DNA of 33,313 bases, taken from CALHKP01 sp963558075. Its GTDB lineage: Bacteria > Bacillota > Clostridia > Peptostreptococcales > Anaerovoracaceae. Both the position numbers and the translations under genes were made by a program. The notes below the pieces were generated by a model, which worked only from the letters and a program-made list of their open reading frames with translations, was not told the DNA's origin and did not search any database. The stretch is taken from contig CAUWFN010000019.1 of assembly GCA_963558075.1 (NCBI GenBank), forward strand, positions 1 through 33,313, written 5' to 3'. Of the stretch, positions 1 to 6,830 are shown piece after piece; position 1 is the first letter of the stretch; every line of letters begins with the position of its first letter.

Positions 1-324
1 ATCCTCCAAAACCAAACTCATTTCCTTCATTTCTGACCGGATAATCTCAATTGTGTCACCTACTGCAATATCACAAGATTTGATATTGTTTAATTCACAA
101 ATATCATAGATAACTTCTCTAATATCTGTGTTGTTATCTGTATGCTTTGCAGCAATCTCCCACAAGGTATCGCCTTCCACTATTTCAACTTCCTTATAGG
201 AAGTGTATGTTTCTGCTTGTGCTTGATTAAATAATGCTACAATCACTCCTACAAGCAGACCTACAACAATGCAGATACTTATAAAAAATCTAAGTGGCGA
301 TACAATAATAAGTTTTCTTTTCAT
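1..324 (-). CDS. LysM-domain membrane protein, YneA-like (partial at window edge)
   Basis: Reading leftwards from 324, the frame stays open to base 1, so the stop lies outside the window. The product starts with a short basic stretch, then one membrane segment (about residues 10-32), then a LysM module (VEGDTLWEIA near its start and a DTIEI end). LysM binds peptidoglycan, so the protein sits at the membrane with its LysM domain outside. Size and layout resemble YneA, the SOS-induced division inhibitor of Bacillus, but no LexA-type box is evident upstream, so that role is only possible. Two ATGs compete at 330 and 324; the GGAG at 333-336 is 8 nt from the second and only 2 nt from the first, so 324 is preferred. 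Confidence 0.75.
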   Translation of the reverse strand, partial: MKRKLIIVSPLRFFISICIVVGLLVGVIVALFNQAQAETYTSYKEVEIVEGDTLWEIAAKHTDNNTDIREVIYDICELNNIKSCDIAVGDTIEIIRSEMKEMSLVLED

Positions 325-370
325 TTTCATTTCTCCTTTTCAATTAAACATATTATTGATTGTGAACACC

Positions 371-556
371 TTAGTGCGTTCACTTGATAGCTGCCCAATG
401 GGGAAATGGAAAGCTGAAGCAAGGGGGCAGACTTGCCAGTGGAGATTCGCTTTAGCGAATACAACTGCTTGCCCCTTGCTGGTGGCTTGTAATGACCCAT
501 AATGGCAGTTCAAGTGAACAAAGATCACAATCGTTATTGCTCTTGCAATAACGCAC
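371..556. repeat. Palindromic element with nested hairpins
   Basis: This fills most of the 331-751 gene-free stretch. Outer arms GTGCGTT (374-380) and AACGCAC (550-556) pair. Inside them GTTCACTTG (378-386) matches CAAGTGAAC (511-519), with CTGCC/GGCAG next to these arms. Further in, AGCAAGGGG (418-426) pairs with CCCCTTGCT (472-480), and a perfect 6-bp stem ATTCGC/GCGAAT lies at the tip (445-460). The right flank also holds a perfect 8-bp stem GTTATTGC/GCAATAAC (533-552). It could be a small non-autonomous repeat or a structured RNA; no transposase is present. The short ORFs over it are unlikely to be genes. Confidence 0.55.
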
Positions 557-616
557 CTATTCAATTAAAAAAGAGAAAATGTAGCATACCTTTTCAACAA
601 CTTATAAAGAGTAAAA

Positions 617-649
617 AAAAGTACCTAAGAACTCTTCCTAGGTACTTTT
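617..649. terminator. Bidirectional rho-independent terminator
   Basis: An 11-bp perfect stem, AAAAGTACCTA (617-627) with TAGGTACTTTT (639-649), has an A-tract on one side and a T-tract on the other. It lies downstream of the toxin-antitoxin genes read on the minus strand. Confidence 0.75.
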
Positions 650-682
650 AGAAATTATTTCTAATCAAAGTAAAATATTCTT

Positions 683-716
683 TTTAAGTAGAATGGTAAC
701 CTCATTGCTACTTAAA
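683..716. repeat. Inverted repeat downstream of yoeB
   Basis: TTTAAGTAG (683-691) pairs with CTACTTAAA (708-716), extended inwards by AATG/CATT. It follows the toxin stop by about 35 nt. There is no clear U-tract on the minus strand, so it may be an RNA 3'-end stem rather than a full terminator. Confidence 0.45.
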
Positions 717-751
717 GTGCTTAAACAGAGAACAACTATACCGTCCCCACT

Positions 752-1012
752 TTAATCGTCATAATGTCCCTTACACGAGATAATATAAATAACATTATCT
801 TTCTCATAATAAACAATTCTATTTTCTTCATCAATCCGTCTGCTCCATAAACCACTTAAATTTTCTTTAAGTGGTTCAGGTTTTCCAATACCATTGATGG
901 TATTTCGCTGAATATCTTTGATAAGTGCATTAATTCTTTTCAGCGTTTTCTTATCTTGTGACTGCCAGTATAGGTATTCACTCCATGCCCTATCTTCCCA
1001 TAGTAGTCGCAT
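752..1012 (-). CDS. yoeB: YoeB-family toxin (ribosome-dependent mRNA interferase)
   Basis: The 86-residue product belongs to the Txe/YoeB branch of the RelE fold, toxins that cleave mRNA in the ribosomal A site. The family signature GKPEPLKENLSGLWSRRI is at residues 43-60. The catalytic set known from E. coli YoeB is complete and at the same positions: E46, R65, H83 and Y84. Length equals the usual 84-88. The start ATG overlaps the antitoxin TAA by one base (TAATG), so translation is coupled. The toxin therefore looks intact. The partner here is of the DinJ/RelB type rather than the YefM type usually seen with YoeB. Confidence 0.95.
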   Translation of the reverse strand: MRLLWEDRAWSEYLYWQSQDKKTLKRINALIKDIQRNTINGIGKPEPLKENLSGLWSRRIDEENRIVYYEKDNVIYIISCKGHYDD

Positions 1013-1278
1013 TACTCCACCTCTATCAAGTCATGCTCTGCGAAGTGAGCTTTGCCGTCTTTGATATCACGCAAAATATTTTCTAAATATCGAATATTTC
1101 TTTCCGAATAGAACGGATCTACTGATACATCAAAAGGAATACGCTTTTCTCTACCAACTTTCTTAGCAAATACAGTAAAGGCAGCACTCATAGACAGACC
1201 TAATTCAGAACACACTTGTTCCATATTTTTCTTCACATCTGCGTCCAGTTTAAAATTAACATTTACTACTTGTGACAT
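1012..1278 (-). CDS. RelB/DinJ-family antitoxin
   Basis: The 88-residue product begins with a ribbon-helix-helix-like segment (VNVNFKLDADVKKNMEQVC) followed by the GLSMSAAFTVFAKKVGREKRIPF stretch typical of RelB/DinJ. This part should dimerise and bind operator DNA, and the acidic C-terminal tail should wrap and neutralise the toxin. A GTG at 1287 in the same frame overlaps the Shine-Dalgarno sequence; AGGAG is 8 nt before the ATG at 1278, so 1278 is the start. It is first in a two-gene operon with yoeB and probably represses its own promoter with the toxin as co-repressor. Confidence 0.9.
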   Translation of the reverse strand: MSQVVNVNFKLDADVKKNMEQVCSELGLSMSAAFTVFAKKVGREKRIPFDVSVDPFYSERNIRYLENILRDIKDGKAHFAEHDLIEVE

Positions 1279-1302
1279 ATTCAACACTCCTTTCTTACTT
1301 AT

Positions 1303-1354
1303 AGTATATGTTAATATAAAGAAAAAGTAAAGTATATTTCTTTACTTTTTCTTT
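1303..1354 (-). promoter_or_regulatory. Toxin-antitoxin promoter overlapping a 15-bp inverted repeat
   Basis: On the minus strand TTTACT (1326-1331) and TATACT (1303-1308) are 17 bp apart. A perfect 15-bp inverted repeat (1318-1332 and 1340-1354, 7-nt centre) covers the -35 element. It may be the antitoxin operator, the terminator of the gene at 1372-1647, or both. Confidence 0.65.
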
Positions 1355-1371
1355 TTTCTTTTCTTACTTTC

Positions 1372-1647
1372 TCATTTGAGTTCTATAACTTTTCCAACAT
1401 TATAGTTTTCGAAGATTCCATCAGATATCTGATCATCAAGCTCATCAGCACATTCTCTTCTAGTATTCCTTGTAATACGGATTACAGAATAGTCATTAGT
1501 CCCAGTTTTATCAGAATTTAAGATTTCAATAACTCGTATATCTCCATCTCTACTAAAATCGTATTTAAATGATTTTTCAAAACTCAATCTTTGTCTATGA
1601 CCATGATTACCATATACTTTCCAAGTTTTTATGGCTTTATTTTTCAT
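1372..1647 (-). CDS. Conserved-looking small protein of unknown function
   Basis: The 91-residue product is not a recognised domain to me. It has many charged and aromatic residues, no membrane segment, and ends in GIFENYNVGKVIELK. Segments such as KTWKVYGNHGHRQR and GTNDYSVIRITRNT look like a folded alpha/beta protein. The ATG lies 8 nt after the stop of the truncated AbiEii frame, with a weak AGAAGAA ribosome site, so it is probably translated as the third frame of the abiE transcript. It sits where the rest of the AbiEii toxin gene would normally be. Confidence 0.6.
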   Translation of the reverse strand: MKNKAIKTWKVYGNHGHRQRLSFEKSFKYDFSRDGDIRVIEILNSDKTGTNDYSVIRITRNTRRECADELDDQISDGIFENYNVGKVIELK

Positions 1648-1655
1648 TTCTTCTT

Positions 1656-1799
1656 TTAAGTTAATCTTTCACTATATTTGCTTCCAGCTAATTTTTTTAA
1701 AATACTTTCTAAAAAATAATACAGCATAACAGAATTGAACGAAAGTCCGACTTCTTTGCTGACTTTATGGCAAAGGGCCGTTAGTTTTGCTTTATTCAT
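1656..1799 (-). pseudogene. Truncated AbiEii toxin gene (N-terminal 47 codons only)
   Basis: The frame starts with an ATG that overlaps the AbiEi stop by 8 nt, as in intact abiE operons. It encodes a 47-residue peptide containing SKEVGLSFNSVMLYYFLESI, which matches the N-terminal helical start of AbiEii-type nucleotidyltransferases from memory of the family. The normal protein is about 250-300 residues and continues with a nucleotidyltransferase core (GGF... and D-x-D motifs). Here it stops right after SKYSERLT, so no catalytic site remains and the toxin must be inactive. Confidence 0.75.
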
Positions 1800-2385
1800 A
1801 TACCACCTCCATAACTTCCCTCACTTTATTTTCAATTCCCATTTTCATTGCAATATCATAAAGGGAATGAATATCTCTTTCTTCATAAGAGGAATACGAA
1901 CGAATAAGTTTTACATAGACCTCTATATCCATTTCTTCTTTGTGAGCAATAAAATCACAGAGTATCCTCTCGTATGAATATACATTTACTTTATTTCCAA
2001 ACATTGTAGGTTTTTGGGTTACACCTAAGTCATAAATTGATTTTTTTACATAATGAGCATTGACGCCATTTGGTTTTTCATTAAATTTATATCCGTTATA
2101 GACAGTTACATCGATATTCCAAGGAATCTTATCTGTTTGACCAAGGAGATAAAGAGCGGTTTCATAAGAAAATATCGCCTTTTTATACTGATGCTGAAAG
2201 AAATAATACTCATCGTAATCTCCATCTTTTGTCATATAAATTCCGTTTTTAATTTTCGATAATCTACCATCCTTCAATAGTCGGCTTAGATATACCGTCG
2301 GTATATTATTTTCCTTACAATATGCCGCTGTAATAATTCCACCTGATTGCATTAGATATTTTTCAATCTTATCTTTATAATTCAT
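1792..2385 (-). CDS. AbiEi-family antitoxin / transcriptional repressor
   Basis: The 197-residue product has an N-terminal winged-helix-like segment (about residues 1-60, with ITAAYCKENNIPTVYLSRLL and LSKIKNGIYM) and a C-terminal antitoxin domain (SYETALYLLG, RILCDFIAHK). This is the layout of AbiEi antitoxins of type IV systems, which repress their own promoter and counteract the AbiEii nucleotidyltransferase. An upstream in-frame ATG at 2400 is unlikely, because GGGAGAGG lies just after it and 5 nt before the ATG at 2385. The gene appears intact even though its toxin is truncated. Confidence 0.85.
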   Translation of the reverse strand: MNYKDKIEKYLMQSGGIITAAYCKENNIPTVYLSRLLKDGRLSKIKNGIYMTKDGDYDEYYFFQHQYKKAIFSYETALYLLGQTDKIPWNIDVTVYNGYKFNEKPNGVNAHYVKKSIYDLGVTQKPTMFGNKVNVYSYERILCDFIAHKEEMDIEVYVKLIRSYSSYEERDIHSLYDIAMKMGIENKVREVMEVVYE

Positions 2386-2402
2386 ATAAACCTCTCCCAT
2401 TT

Positions 2403-2453
2403 TTGTTGCCTTTACACTTGTATTATATCATTCTTTAAGTGTAAATACAACAA
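2403..2453 (-). promoter_or_regulatory. abiE promoter inside a long inverted-repeat operator
   Basis: On the minus strand TTGTAT (2445-2450) and TATAAT (2422-2427) are 17 bp apart, with an extended TG. TTTACACTT/AAGTGTAAA arms (2411-2419, 2437-2445) and outer TTGTTG/CAACAA arms (2403-2408, 2448-2453) flank the -10 and cover the -35. AbiEi proteins are known to repress from such paired sites. Confidence 0.8.
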
Positions 2454-2487
2454 AGTATATTGATAATTATAATGATAAAACCTACAT

Positions 2488-2516
2488 TTGACAGCATTAT
2501 CATAACAATCTATACT
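2488..2516 (+). promoter_or_regulatory. Promoter of the Crp-like regulator
   Basis: TTGACA (2488-2493) and TATACT (2511-2516) are separated by 17 bp. An ATGATAA/TTATCAT inverted repeat (2472-2478, 2497-2503) flanks the -35 and could be an operator. The predicted leader is about 85 nt long. Confidence 0.75.
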
Positions 2517-2607
2517 TAAATATATATCACTAAATAATTTGCCTCTCGGGTTTGCTATCCCTTGCAATAGTAACATCCGATCAGGGGCACGCTATAAAGG
2601 AGACGCC

Positions 2608-3258
2608 ATGGAAATTAGAGATTTTTTCCCTGTATGGGATCAGCTTACAAATGAACAAAAGAGCCTTATAGAAGACAATGCCATGACAAGAAAAATATCA
2701 AAAGGTGGAGTAATCCATAACGGCGATATGGACTGCACAGGACTTTTACTTGTCAAATCAGGACAGCTGAGAGCTTTTATACTTTCAGAAGAAGGTCGAG
2801 AGGTTACAATTTATAGACTCTTTGATCTTGATATATGCCTATTCTCTGCATCATGCATGATGTCATCAATTCAGTTTGAGGTAACAATTTCAGCCGAAAA
2901 AGATTCCGAAATATTTGTTATTCCGCCAGACATCTATAAAAAAGTCATGAACACATCTGCACCTCTTGCAAACTATACAAACGAAATCATGGCTTCTCGC
3001 TTCTCAGAAGTTATGTGGCTGATTGAGCAGATTATGTGGAAAAACATGGACAATAGGCTCGCCGACTTTTTGATTTCAGAATCCGACATCGAAGGTTCAA
3101 ATACACTAAAAATCACTCATGAAACCATAGCATCACACCTTGGAACTCATCGTGAAGTTATTACTCGTATGCTAAAATATTTCCAGGGCGAAAAAATCGT
3201 AAAGCTCAGCCGCGGTACAATCGAAATAATAGATAAAGACGCTCTTCAAAAATTCTAA
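2608..3258 (+). CDS. Crp/Fnr-family transcriptional regulator
   Basis: The 216-residue product has an effector-binding beta-barrel (about 20-115), a dimerisation helix (about 115-150) and a C-terminal helix-turn-helix (about 168-192). The recognition helix THREVITRMLK carries R182, E183 and R187 in the R-E-x3-R spacing that E. coli CRP uses to read TGTGA half-sites. There is no Fnr-type N-terminal Cys cluster; Cys43, Cys77 and Cys83 (ICLFSASCMM) could sense thiol state. The start at 2608 is chosen for AAAGGAG 5 nt upstream; a longer frame from 2539 lacks a ribosome site. It converges on the sulfur/redox cluster whose two promoters carry TGTGA-like palindromes, so it is the likely regulator of that cluster. 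Confidence 0.9.
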   Translation: MEIRDFFPVWDQLTNEQKSLIEDNAMTRKISKGGVIHNGDMDCTGLLLVKSGQLRAFILSEEGREVTIYRLFDLDICLFSASCMMSSIQFEVTISAEKDSEIFVIPPDIYKKVMNTSAPLANYTNEIMASRFSEVMWLIEQIMWKNMDNRLADFLISESDIEGSNTLKITHETIASHLGTHREVITRMLKYFQGEKIVKLSRGTIEIIDKDALQKF

Positions 3259-3265
3259 TCATAGA

Positions 3266-3300
3266 AAAGAACCCCTAGCATCCATTGTAGGGGTTTTCTT
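3266..3300. terminator. Terminator after the Crp-like gene
   Basis: AACCCCTA (3270-3277) pairs with TAGGGGTT (3288-3295), followed by TTCTT and preceded by an A-rich run. It separates converging genes. Confidence 0.85.
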
Positions 3301-3304
3301 ACGC

Positions 3305-3335
3305 AAAAAAGCTGCAGAATCGCCTGCAGCCTTTT
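3305..3335. terminator. Second terminator in the convergent gap
   Basis: GCTGCAG (3311-3317) pairs with CTGCAGC (3324-3330), with six A before and five T after. It can act in both directions and probably ends the redox operon on the minus strand. Confidence 0.85.
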
Positions 3336-3392
3336 TGTTCTATTAACTCTAAATCCTTAACCTTTGTTCTCTAAGCCCTATTTCCCTTAACC

Positions 3393-5087
3393 TTATTTCT
3401 TATCCATTCCGCATGCTGTTGCCTGATCAACCATGCACTTGTCATTTACAACAGTGTTGTAGAATCTGAATCCTCCAGAATAGTTATAGCATTCTCTGCC
3501 AAGTCCACTTAGGATTCTGCATGCGATATAGCTTCTAAGGCCACTCTGACACATTACATATGTCGCTTTGTTTTCGTCAATTTCGCCAATTCTTTCGCGA
3601 AGCTCGTCTACAGGAATATTTACAAATCCTTCAACATGACCTGCTGCGTATTCTCCCGGTGTACGTGAATCAACTAAGTTCACATCATCTCTCTTCATCA
3701 ACTCATCAAAGTCTTCTAGGTGGAACTGCTTGAGAGTTCCGTTTGAAATATTTTCAATCATGAAGCCTGCCATATTTACAGGATCTTTTGCTGATGAGTA
3801 TGGAGGTGCATAAGCAAGGTCAAGCTCAGCAAGATCAAAAGCAGTCATTCCTGCATGAATTGCAGTTGCAAGAACGTCGATTCTCTTGTCAACGCCTTCG
3901 TATCCTACGATCTGTCCGCCAAGAATTCTATAAGTTTCTTTCTCAAATACCACCTTCATAGTCATTAAACTTCCGCCAGGATAATATCCCGCATGGCTCA
4001 TAGGCGAAAGAACAACTCTATCATAATCGATACCTGCTTCTTTTGCAGTTCTCTCGTTGATTCCTGTAGCTGCAGCTGTCATACCAAATACTTTTACAAC
4101 TGAGCTTCCCTGAGAACCAGTAAATCTCGAATCTCTTCCGCAGATATTATCTGCAACAATTCTTCCCTGCTTGTTTGCTGGTCCTGCAAGTGAAATCAAA
4201 GCATCTTTTCCTGTAACAAAATGCTTAACCATAACAGCATCGCCTGCGGCATAAACATCTGGTGCTGAAGTTTCCATATGGTCGTTTACGACAATACTGT
4301 CTTTGATGCCAAGCTCAAGGCCTGCTTCCTTTGCAAGCTTTGTATCAGGTGCAACACCAATAGCAAGAATAATCATATCAGCGTGGAGATTATCGCTATC
4401 CTTCAGAATCACATCCATTCCATCTTCTGTTTCAGCAAAGCCTTCAACAGTGTATCCAAGCTTTAGATTTACACCGTTTCTTCTCATTTCAGCGTGAACA
4501 AAAGAAGCCATATCCTCATCTAGAGGCTTCATAAGCTGTTTTGGTCTCTGAACAATAGTAACATCCATTCCAAGATCAACTAGGTTTTCGGCAACTTCCA
4601 TACCTATAAATCCGCCGCCTGCAATTACAGCTGACTTTGGTTTGTTCTGGTCAATATAATCTTTGATTCTAAATGTATCTTCGACAGTTCTCAGAGTGAA
4701 GACCTTATCAAGATCCACACCAGAAACCTTCGGCTGAACCGGCTTTGCTCCCGGTGAAAGTACTAGCTTATCATAGCTTTCGTCGAAAACGTCCCCTGTC
4801 TCAAGATTTTTAACTGTAACTGTTTTTTTCTCAGGATTGATTGCGGTAACTTCGTGGTGAACCTTCATATCTACGCGAAAACGTGTAAAAAAGCTCTCTG
4901 GTGTCTGAAGAGTAAGTTCTTCTGGATCTTCGATTGTACCGCCAATGTAGTACGGCAGCCCGCAGTTTGCGTAAGAGATATATCCTGATTTTTCGAATAC
5001 GATAATTCTTGCGTTTTCATCAAGTCTTCTGATTCTTGCTGCTGCAGTTGCTCCACCTGCAACTCCTCCTACGATTACAACCTTCAT
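3393..5087 (-). CDS. CoA-disulfide reductase with C-terminal rhodanese domain
   Basis: The 564-residue flavoprotein starts with an FAD-binding GGVAGGATAAARIRR motif (residues 7-21), has the active-site Cys42 in SYANCGLPYYIGG, an NAD(P)H-binding GGGFIGMEVAENL near 155-170 and a dimerisation domain ending in the AYAPPYSSAKDPVN signature. Residues about 460-555 are a rhodanese domain with active-site loop CQSGLRS (Cys513). This is the CoADR-RHD fusion, an NAD(P)H-dependent reductase of CoA disulfide, CoA persulfide or polysulfide; the rhodanese Cys carries the persulfide. The start follows the previous stop by one base (TAAGATG) with AAGGTGG upstream, so it is coupled to the rhodanese gene. Confidence 0.93.
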   Translation of the reverse strand: MKVVIVGGVAGGATAAARIRRLDENARIIVFEKSGYISYANCGLPYYIGGTIEDPEELTLQTPESFFTRFRVDMKVHHEVTAINPEKKTVTVKNLETGDVFDESYDKLVLSPGAKPVQPKVSGVDLDKVFTLRTVEDTFRIKDYIDQNKPKSAVIAGGGFIGMEVAENLVDLGMDVTIVQRPKQLMKPLDEDMASFVHAEMRRNGVNLKLGYTVEGFAETEDGMDVILKDSDNLHADMIILAIGVAPDTKLAKEAGLELGIKDSIVVNDHMETSAPDVYAAGDAVMVKHFVTGKDALISLAGPANKQGRIVADNICGRDSRFTGSQGSSVVKVFGMTAAATGINERTAKEAGIDYDRVVLSPMSHAGYYPGGSLMTMKVVFEKETYRILGGQIVGYEGVDKRIDVLATAIHAGMTAFDLAELDLAYAPPYSSAKDPVNMAGFMIENISNGTLKQFHLEDFDELMKRDDVNLVDSRTPGEYAAGHVEGFVNIPVDELRERIGEIDENKATYVMCQSGLRSYIACRILSGLGRECYNYSGGFRFYNTVVNDKCMVDQATACGMDKK

Positions 5088-5088
5088 C

Positions 5089-5406
5089 TTAATATTCCAC
5101 CTTTCCCTTATATCCGTAAATTCCGCCGATATTCACAACATGGCTGTATCCAAGTCTTTCGAGCATTGCTTTTGCCTGTGAGCTTCTTGAGCCGCTCTGA
5201 CAATAAACAAATACTGTATCATCCTGATCTGATACATGTTTTTTGATTCCCTGAATAGACTGAAGAGGTACATTTACACTTCCTGGAATATGTCCTCCTC
5301 TATATTCTTCTGGTGTACGCACATCTACAAGTGTGCCTCCATTTATCCTAAAATCTTCAAGTCCCTGATTAATATCAGGTCTTCTAAATAAATCAAACAG
5401 TCCCAT
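5089..5406 (-). CDS. Single-domain rhodanese (sulfurtransferase)
   Basis: The 105-residue protein is one rhodanese domain with the DVRTPEEYRGGHIPGSVNVPL core and the active-site loop CQSGSRS (Cys69). Such proteins carry sulfane sulfur as a Cys persulfide in the cytoplasm. GGAGG is 8 nt before the ATG. It lies between thioredoxin and CoA-disulfide reductase genes, so it probably hands persulfide sulfur to or from the reductase, with thioredoxin as the reductant. No membrane or export signal is present. Confidence 0.93.
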   Translation of the reverse strand: MGLFDLFRRPDINQGLEDFRINGGTLVDVRTPEEYRGGHIPGSVNVPLQSIQGIKKHVSDQDDTVFVYCQSGSRSSQAKAMLERLGYSHVVNIGGIYGYKGKVEY

Positions 5407-5475
5407 ATCTAAATCCTCCGTTTTCTCAAATCCATTTTCAAATCAAAGCCCGGTCCCGAAGGCTCAGGCTATTTT

Positions 5476-5781
5476 TTATAGCATTTCCAGAATCTGGTTC
5501 TTTGGTCTCATACCAACTGACTGGTTAACAACCTTACCATCTTTGATAACTACTAAAGTAGGAATGCTCATTACTCCAAACTGGCGTGCTAACTCAGGCT
5601 GCTCATCTACGTTGACCTTACCAACCTTTACATCTACTCTTTCTTCAGCGATTTCCTCTACGATAGGTCCAACCATTCTGCAAGGTCCACACCATGGAGC
5701 CCAAAAGTCTAGAAGAACCGGTTTATCTGAATTCATTACTTCTTCGTTAAAGTTTACATTGTTTATATTTAATACTGACAT
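5476..5781 (-). CDS. trxA: Thioredoxin
   Basis: The 101-residue protein has the full thioredoxin pattern: FWAPWCGPCRM with redox cysteines C31 and C34, the cis-proline P74 in SIPT, and the GxxP-like end. The standard WCGPC motif indicates a general dithiol reductant rather than an export-side oxidase. It is transcribed with the rhodanese and CoA-disulfide reductase genes, but has its own promoter (5843-5883) after the Fe-S genes. A GGAGGA ribosome site is present. It may not be the only thioredoxin of the cell, so the symbol is by family. Confidence 0.95.
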   Translation of the reverse strand: MSVLNINNVNFNEEVMNSDKPVLLDFWAPWCGPCRMVGPIVEEIAEERVDVKVGKVNVDEQPELARQFGVMSIPTLVVIKDGKVVNQSVGMRPKNQILEML

Positions 5782-5842
5782 TTCTATATCCTCCGTTTCA
5801 TTTATTAATCTTCGTTTTGTTTGTTATCTATTTTATACCCCT

Positions 5843-5883
5843 ATTATATCAAAGAACACTTTTTGTTCTGTGACATTGTTACA
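5843..5883 (-). promoter_or_regulatory. Thioredoxin promoter with Crp-type palindrome
   Basis: On the minus strand an extended -10 (TGATATAAT, -10 at 5843-5848) has no good -35. Instead the palindrome TGTAACAATGTCACA (5869-5883) is centred about 40 bp before the expected start. That is the class II activator position for Crp-family proteins. Confidence 0.75.
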
Positions 5884-5899
5884 TAAGTCGTTTTTTCAT

Positions 5900-6493
5900 T
5901 TACGCTGCATCCTCTGCCTTAGGATTTCCGTTTCTCGCCTTACAGATTAGCTGAGTCATCGTTCCCATCGGGCAGTAAACACACCAGCTTCTCGGTTTGA
6001 ATAGTACCATAGTCACAAGGCCAAGCACAGTTGATGTAAGCATAACGCTGTAAAAACCAAAGGCAAACTGCGCTGCTCCCTGATGAATCAGTGTACCGTG
6101 ATATGCCCAGTGCCAAGGAAGTTTAAACGACCAAAGCAAAGTTACTACCTGTTTTAGGCCTTCCGCCTCTGCAAACACTAGATAAGTGCTCCACAGCATC
6201 TGGAAAAACATTGCAAAGAAGAAAATCAGAAATCCGTAGCGAAAAGCTTTGCTCTTCATCCATTTTGGAACATCCTTCTTTCTGGAAAGCCCAAAACGGC
6301 CGCCCAGAAGTCCGAAAAGCTGACCTCTTCCGCAGTACCTGTTGCAGTAGGCTTTGTTCCCGCCCGCTATCGAAATGATCAGCGGAATGAAAAAGCATAA
6401 AAGCCCCAGCCATGCAAACATTATATTGAAGAATCCGAGCACAAGATATATGACGGACACTATCCAAAGATAATCGTACCAGTGTTTTTTCAT
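5900..6493 (-). CDS. NapH-like membrane Fe-S protein
   Basis: The 197-residue protein has about four hydrophobic membrane segments and two short Cys motifs: CNRYC at residues 50-54 and CVYCP at 171-175, plus Cys184. This resembles the NapH/CcoG-type membrane proteins that pass electrons between the membrane and Fe-S partners. Its ATG overlaps the ferredoxin stop by 4 nt (ATGA), so the two are translated together and very likely form one electron-transfer unit. Electron donor and acceptor are unknown; the neighbours suggest a link to thiol or sulfur reduction. Confidence 0.8.
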   Translation of the reverse strand: MKKHWYDYLWIVSVIYLVLGFFNIMFAWLGLLCFFIPLIISIAGGNKAYCNRYCGRGQLFGLLGGRFGLSRKKDVPKWMKSKAFRYGFLIFFFAMFFQMLWSTYLVFAEAEGLKQVVTLLWSFKLPWHWAYHGTLIHQGAAQFAFGFYSVMLTSTVLGLVTMVLFKPRSWCVYCPMGTMTQLICKARNGNPKAEDAA

Positions 6494-6702
6494 GCCTGCA
6501 CCTCCATAATCTCAATTATTGATGCAGGGCACTCTCTCATGCATTTACCGCATCCCACACATTTTTCCTTATCAACATTTGCAAATACCCCTTTGAATAT
6601 TGATATCGCCCCTGTCGGGCACGCCTTTGCGCAGCATCCACACGCGACGCATAAGCTTGTTTCAACAAAGGCTTTGCGCTTTTTCTTTACTTTTATTTCC
6701 AC
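6490..6702 (-). CDS. 2[4Fe-4S] ferredoxin-like protein
   Basis: The 70-residue protein has two complete C-x2-C-x2-C-x3-C-P clusters: Cys18/21/24/28 and Cys48/51/54/58, enough for two [4Fe-4S] centres. It is cytoplasmic, with a basic N terminus that could touch the membrane partner encoded next. The start is GTG at 6702 with GAGAGGA 9 nt upstream. It is the first gene of the redox cluster and is preceded by a Crp-type palindrome promoter. Confidence 0.92.
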   Translation of the reverse strand: MEIKVKKKRKAFVETSLCVACGCCAKACPTGAISIFKGVFANVDKEKCVGCGKCMRECPASIIEIMEVQA

Positions 6703-6779
6703 TTGTCTTTATCCTCTCCGAGCATCTAGCAAATAACTTTTTTAGCTGTCTGCTCTCTTTTTCTCTTAATTACAAGTGC

Positions 6780-6830
6780 ATTCTACAACATATAGAGTAT
6801 GACTTCTGTGACAATATCACATAATGTGAA
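6780..6830 (-). promoter_or_regulatory. Redox-operon promoter with Crp-type palindrome
   Basis: On the minus strand a TAGAAT -10 (6780-6785) is preceded, at about -41, by TGTGATATTGTCACA (6807-6821), which matches the thioredoxin-promoter palindrome at 12 of 15 positions and is followed by the same GAA. A second overlapping palindrome, TCACAT/ATGTGA, reaches 6829. No -35 is evident, consistent with activator dependence. Confidence 0.72.

Noticed and set aside
269..564. Short ORFs on both strands over the palindromic element
   Set aside because: They read through the hairpin arms, lack ribosome sites and show no protein-like composition.
5900..6702. NapGH nitrate-reductase module
   Set aside because: No nap genes in the window; only the general Cys-motif and membrane layout is shared.
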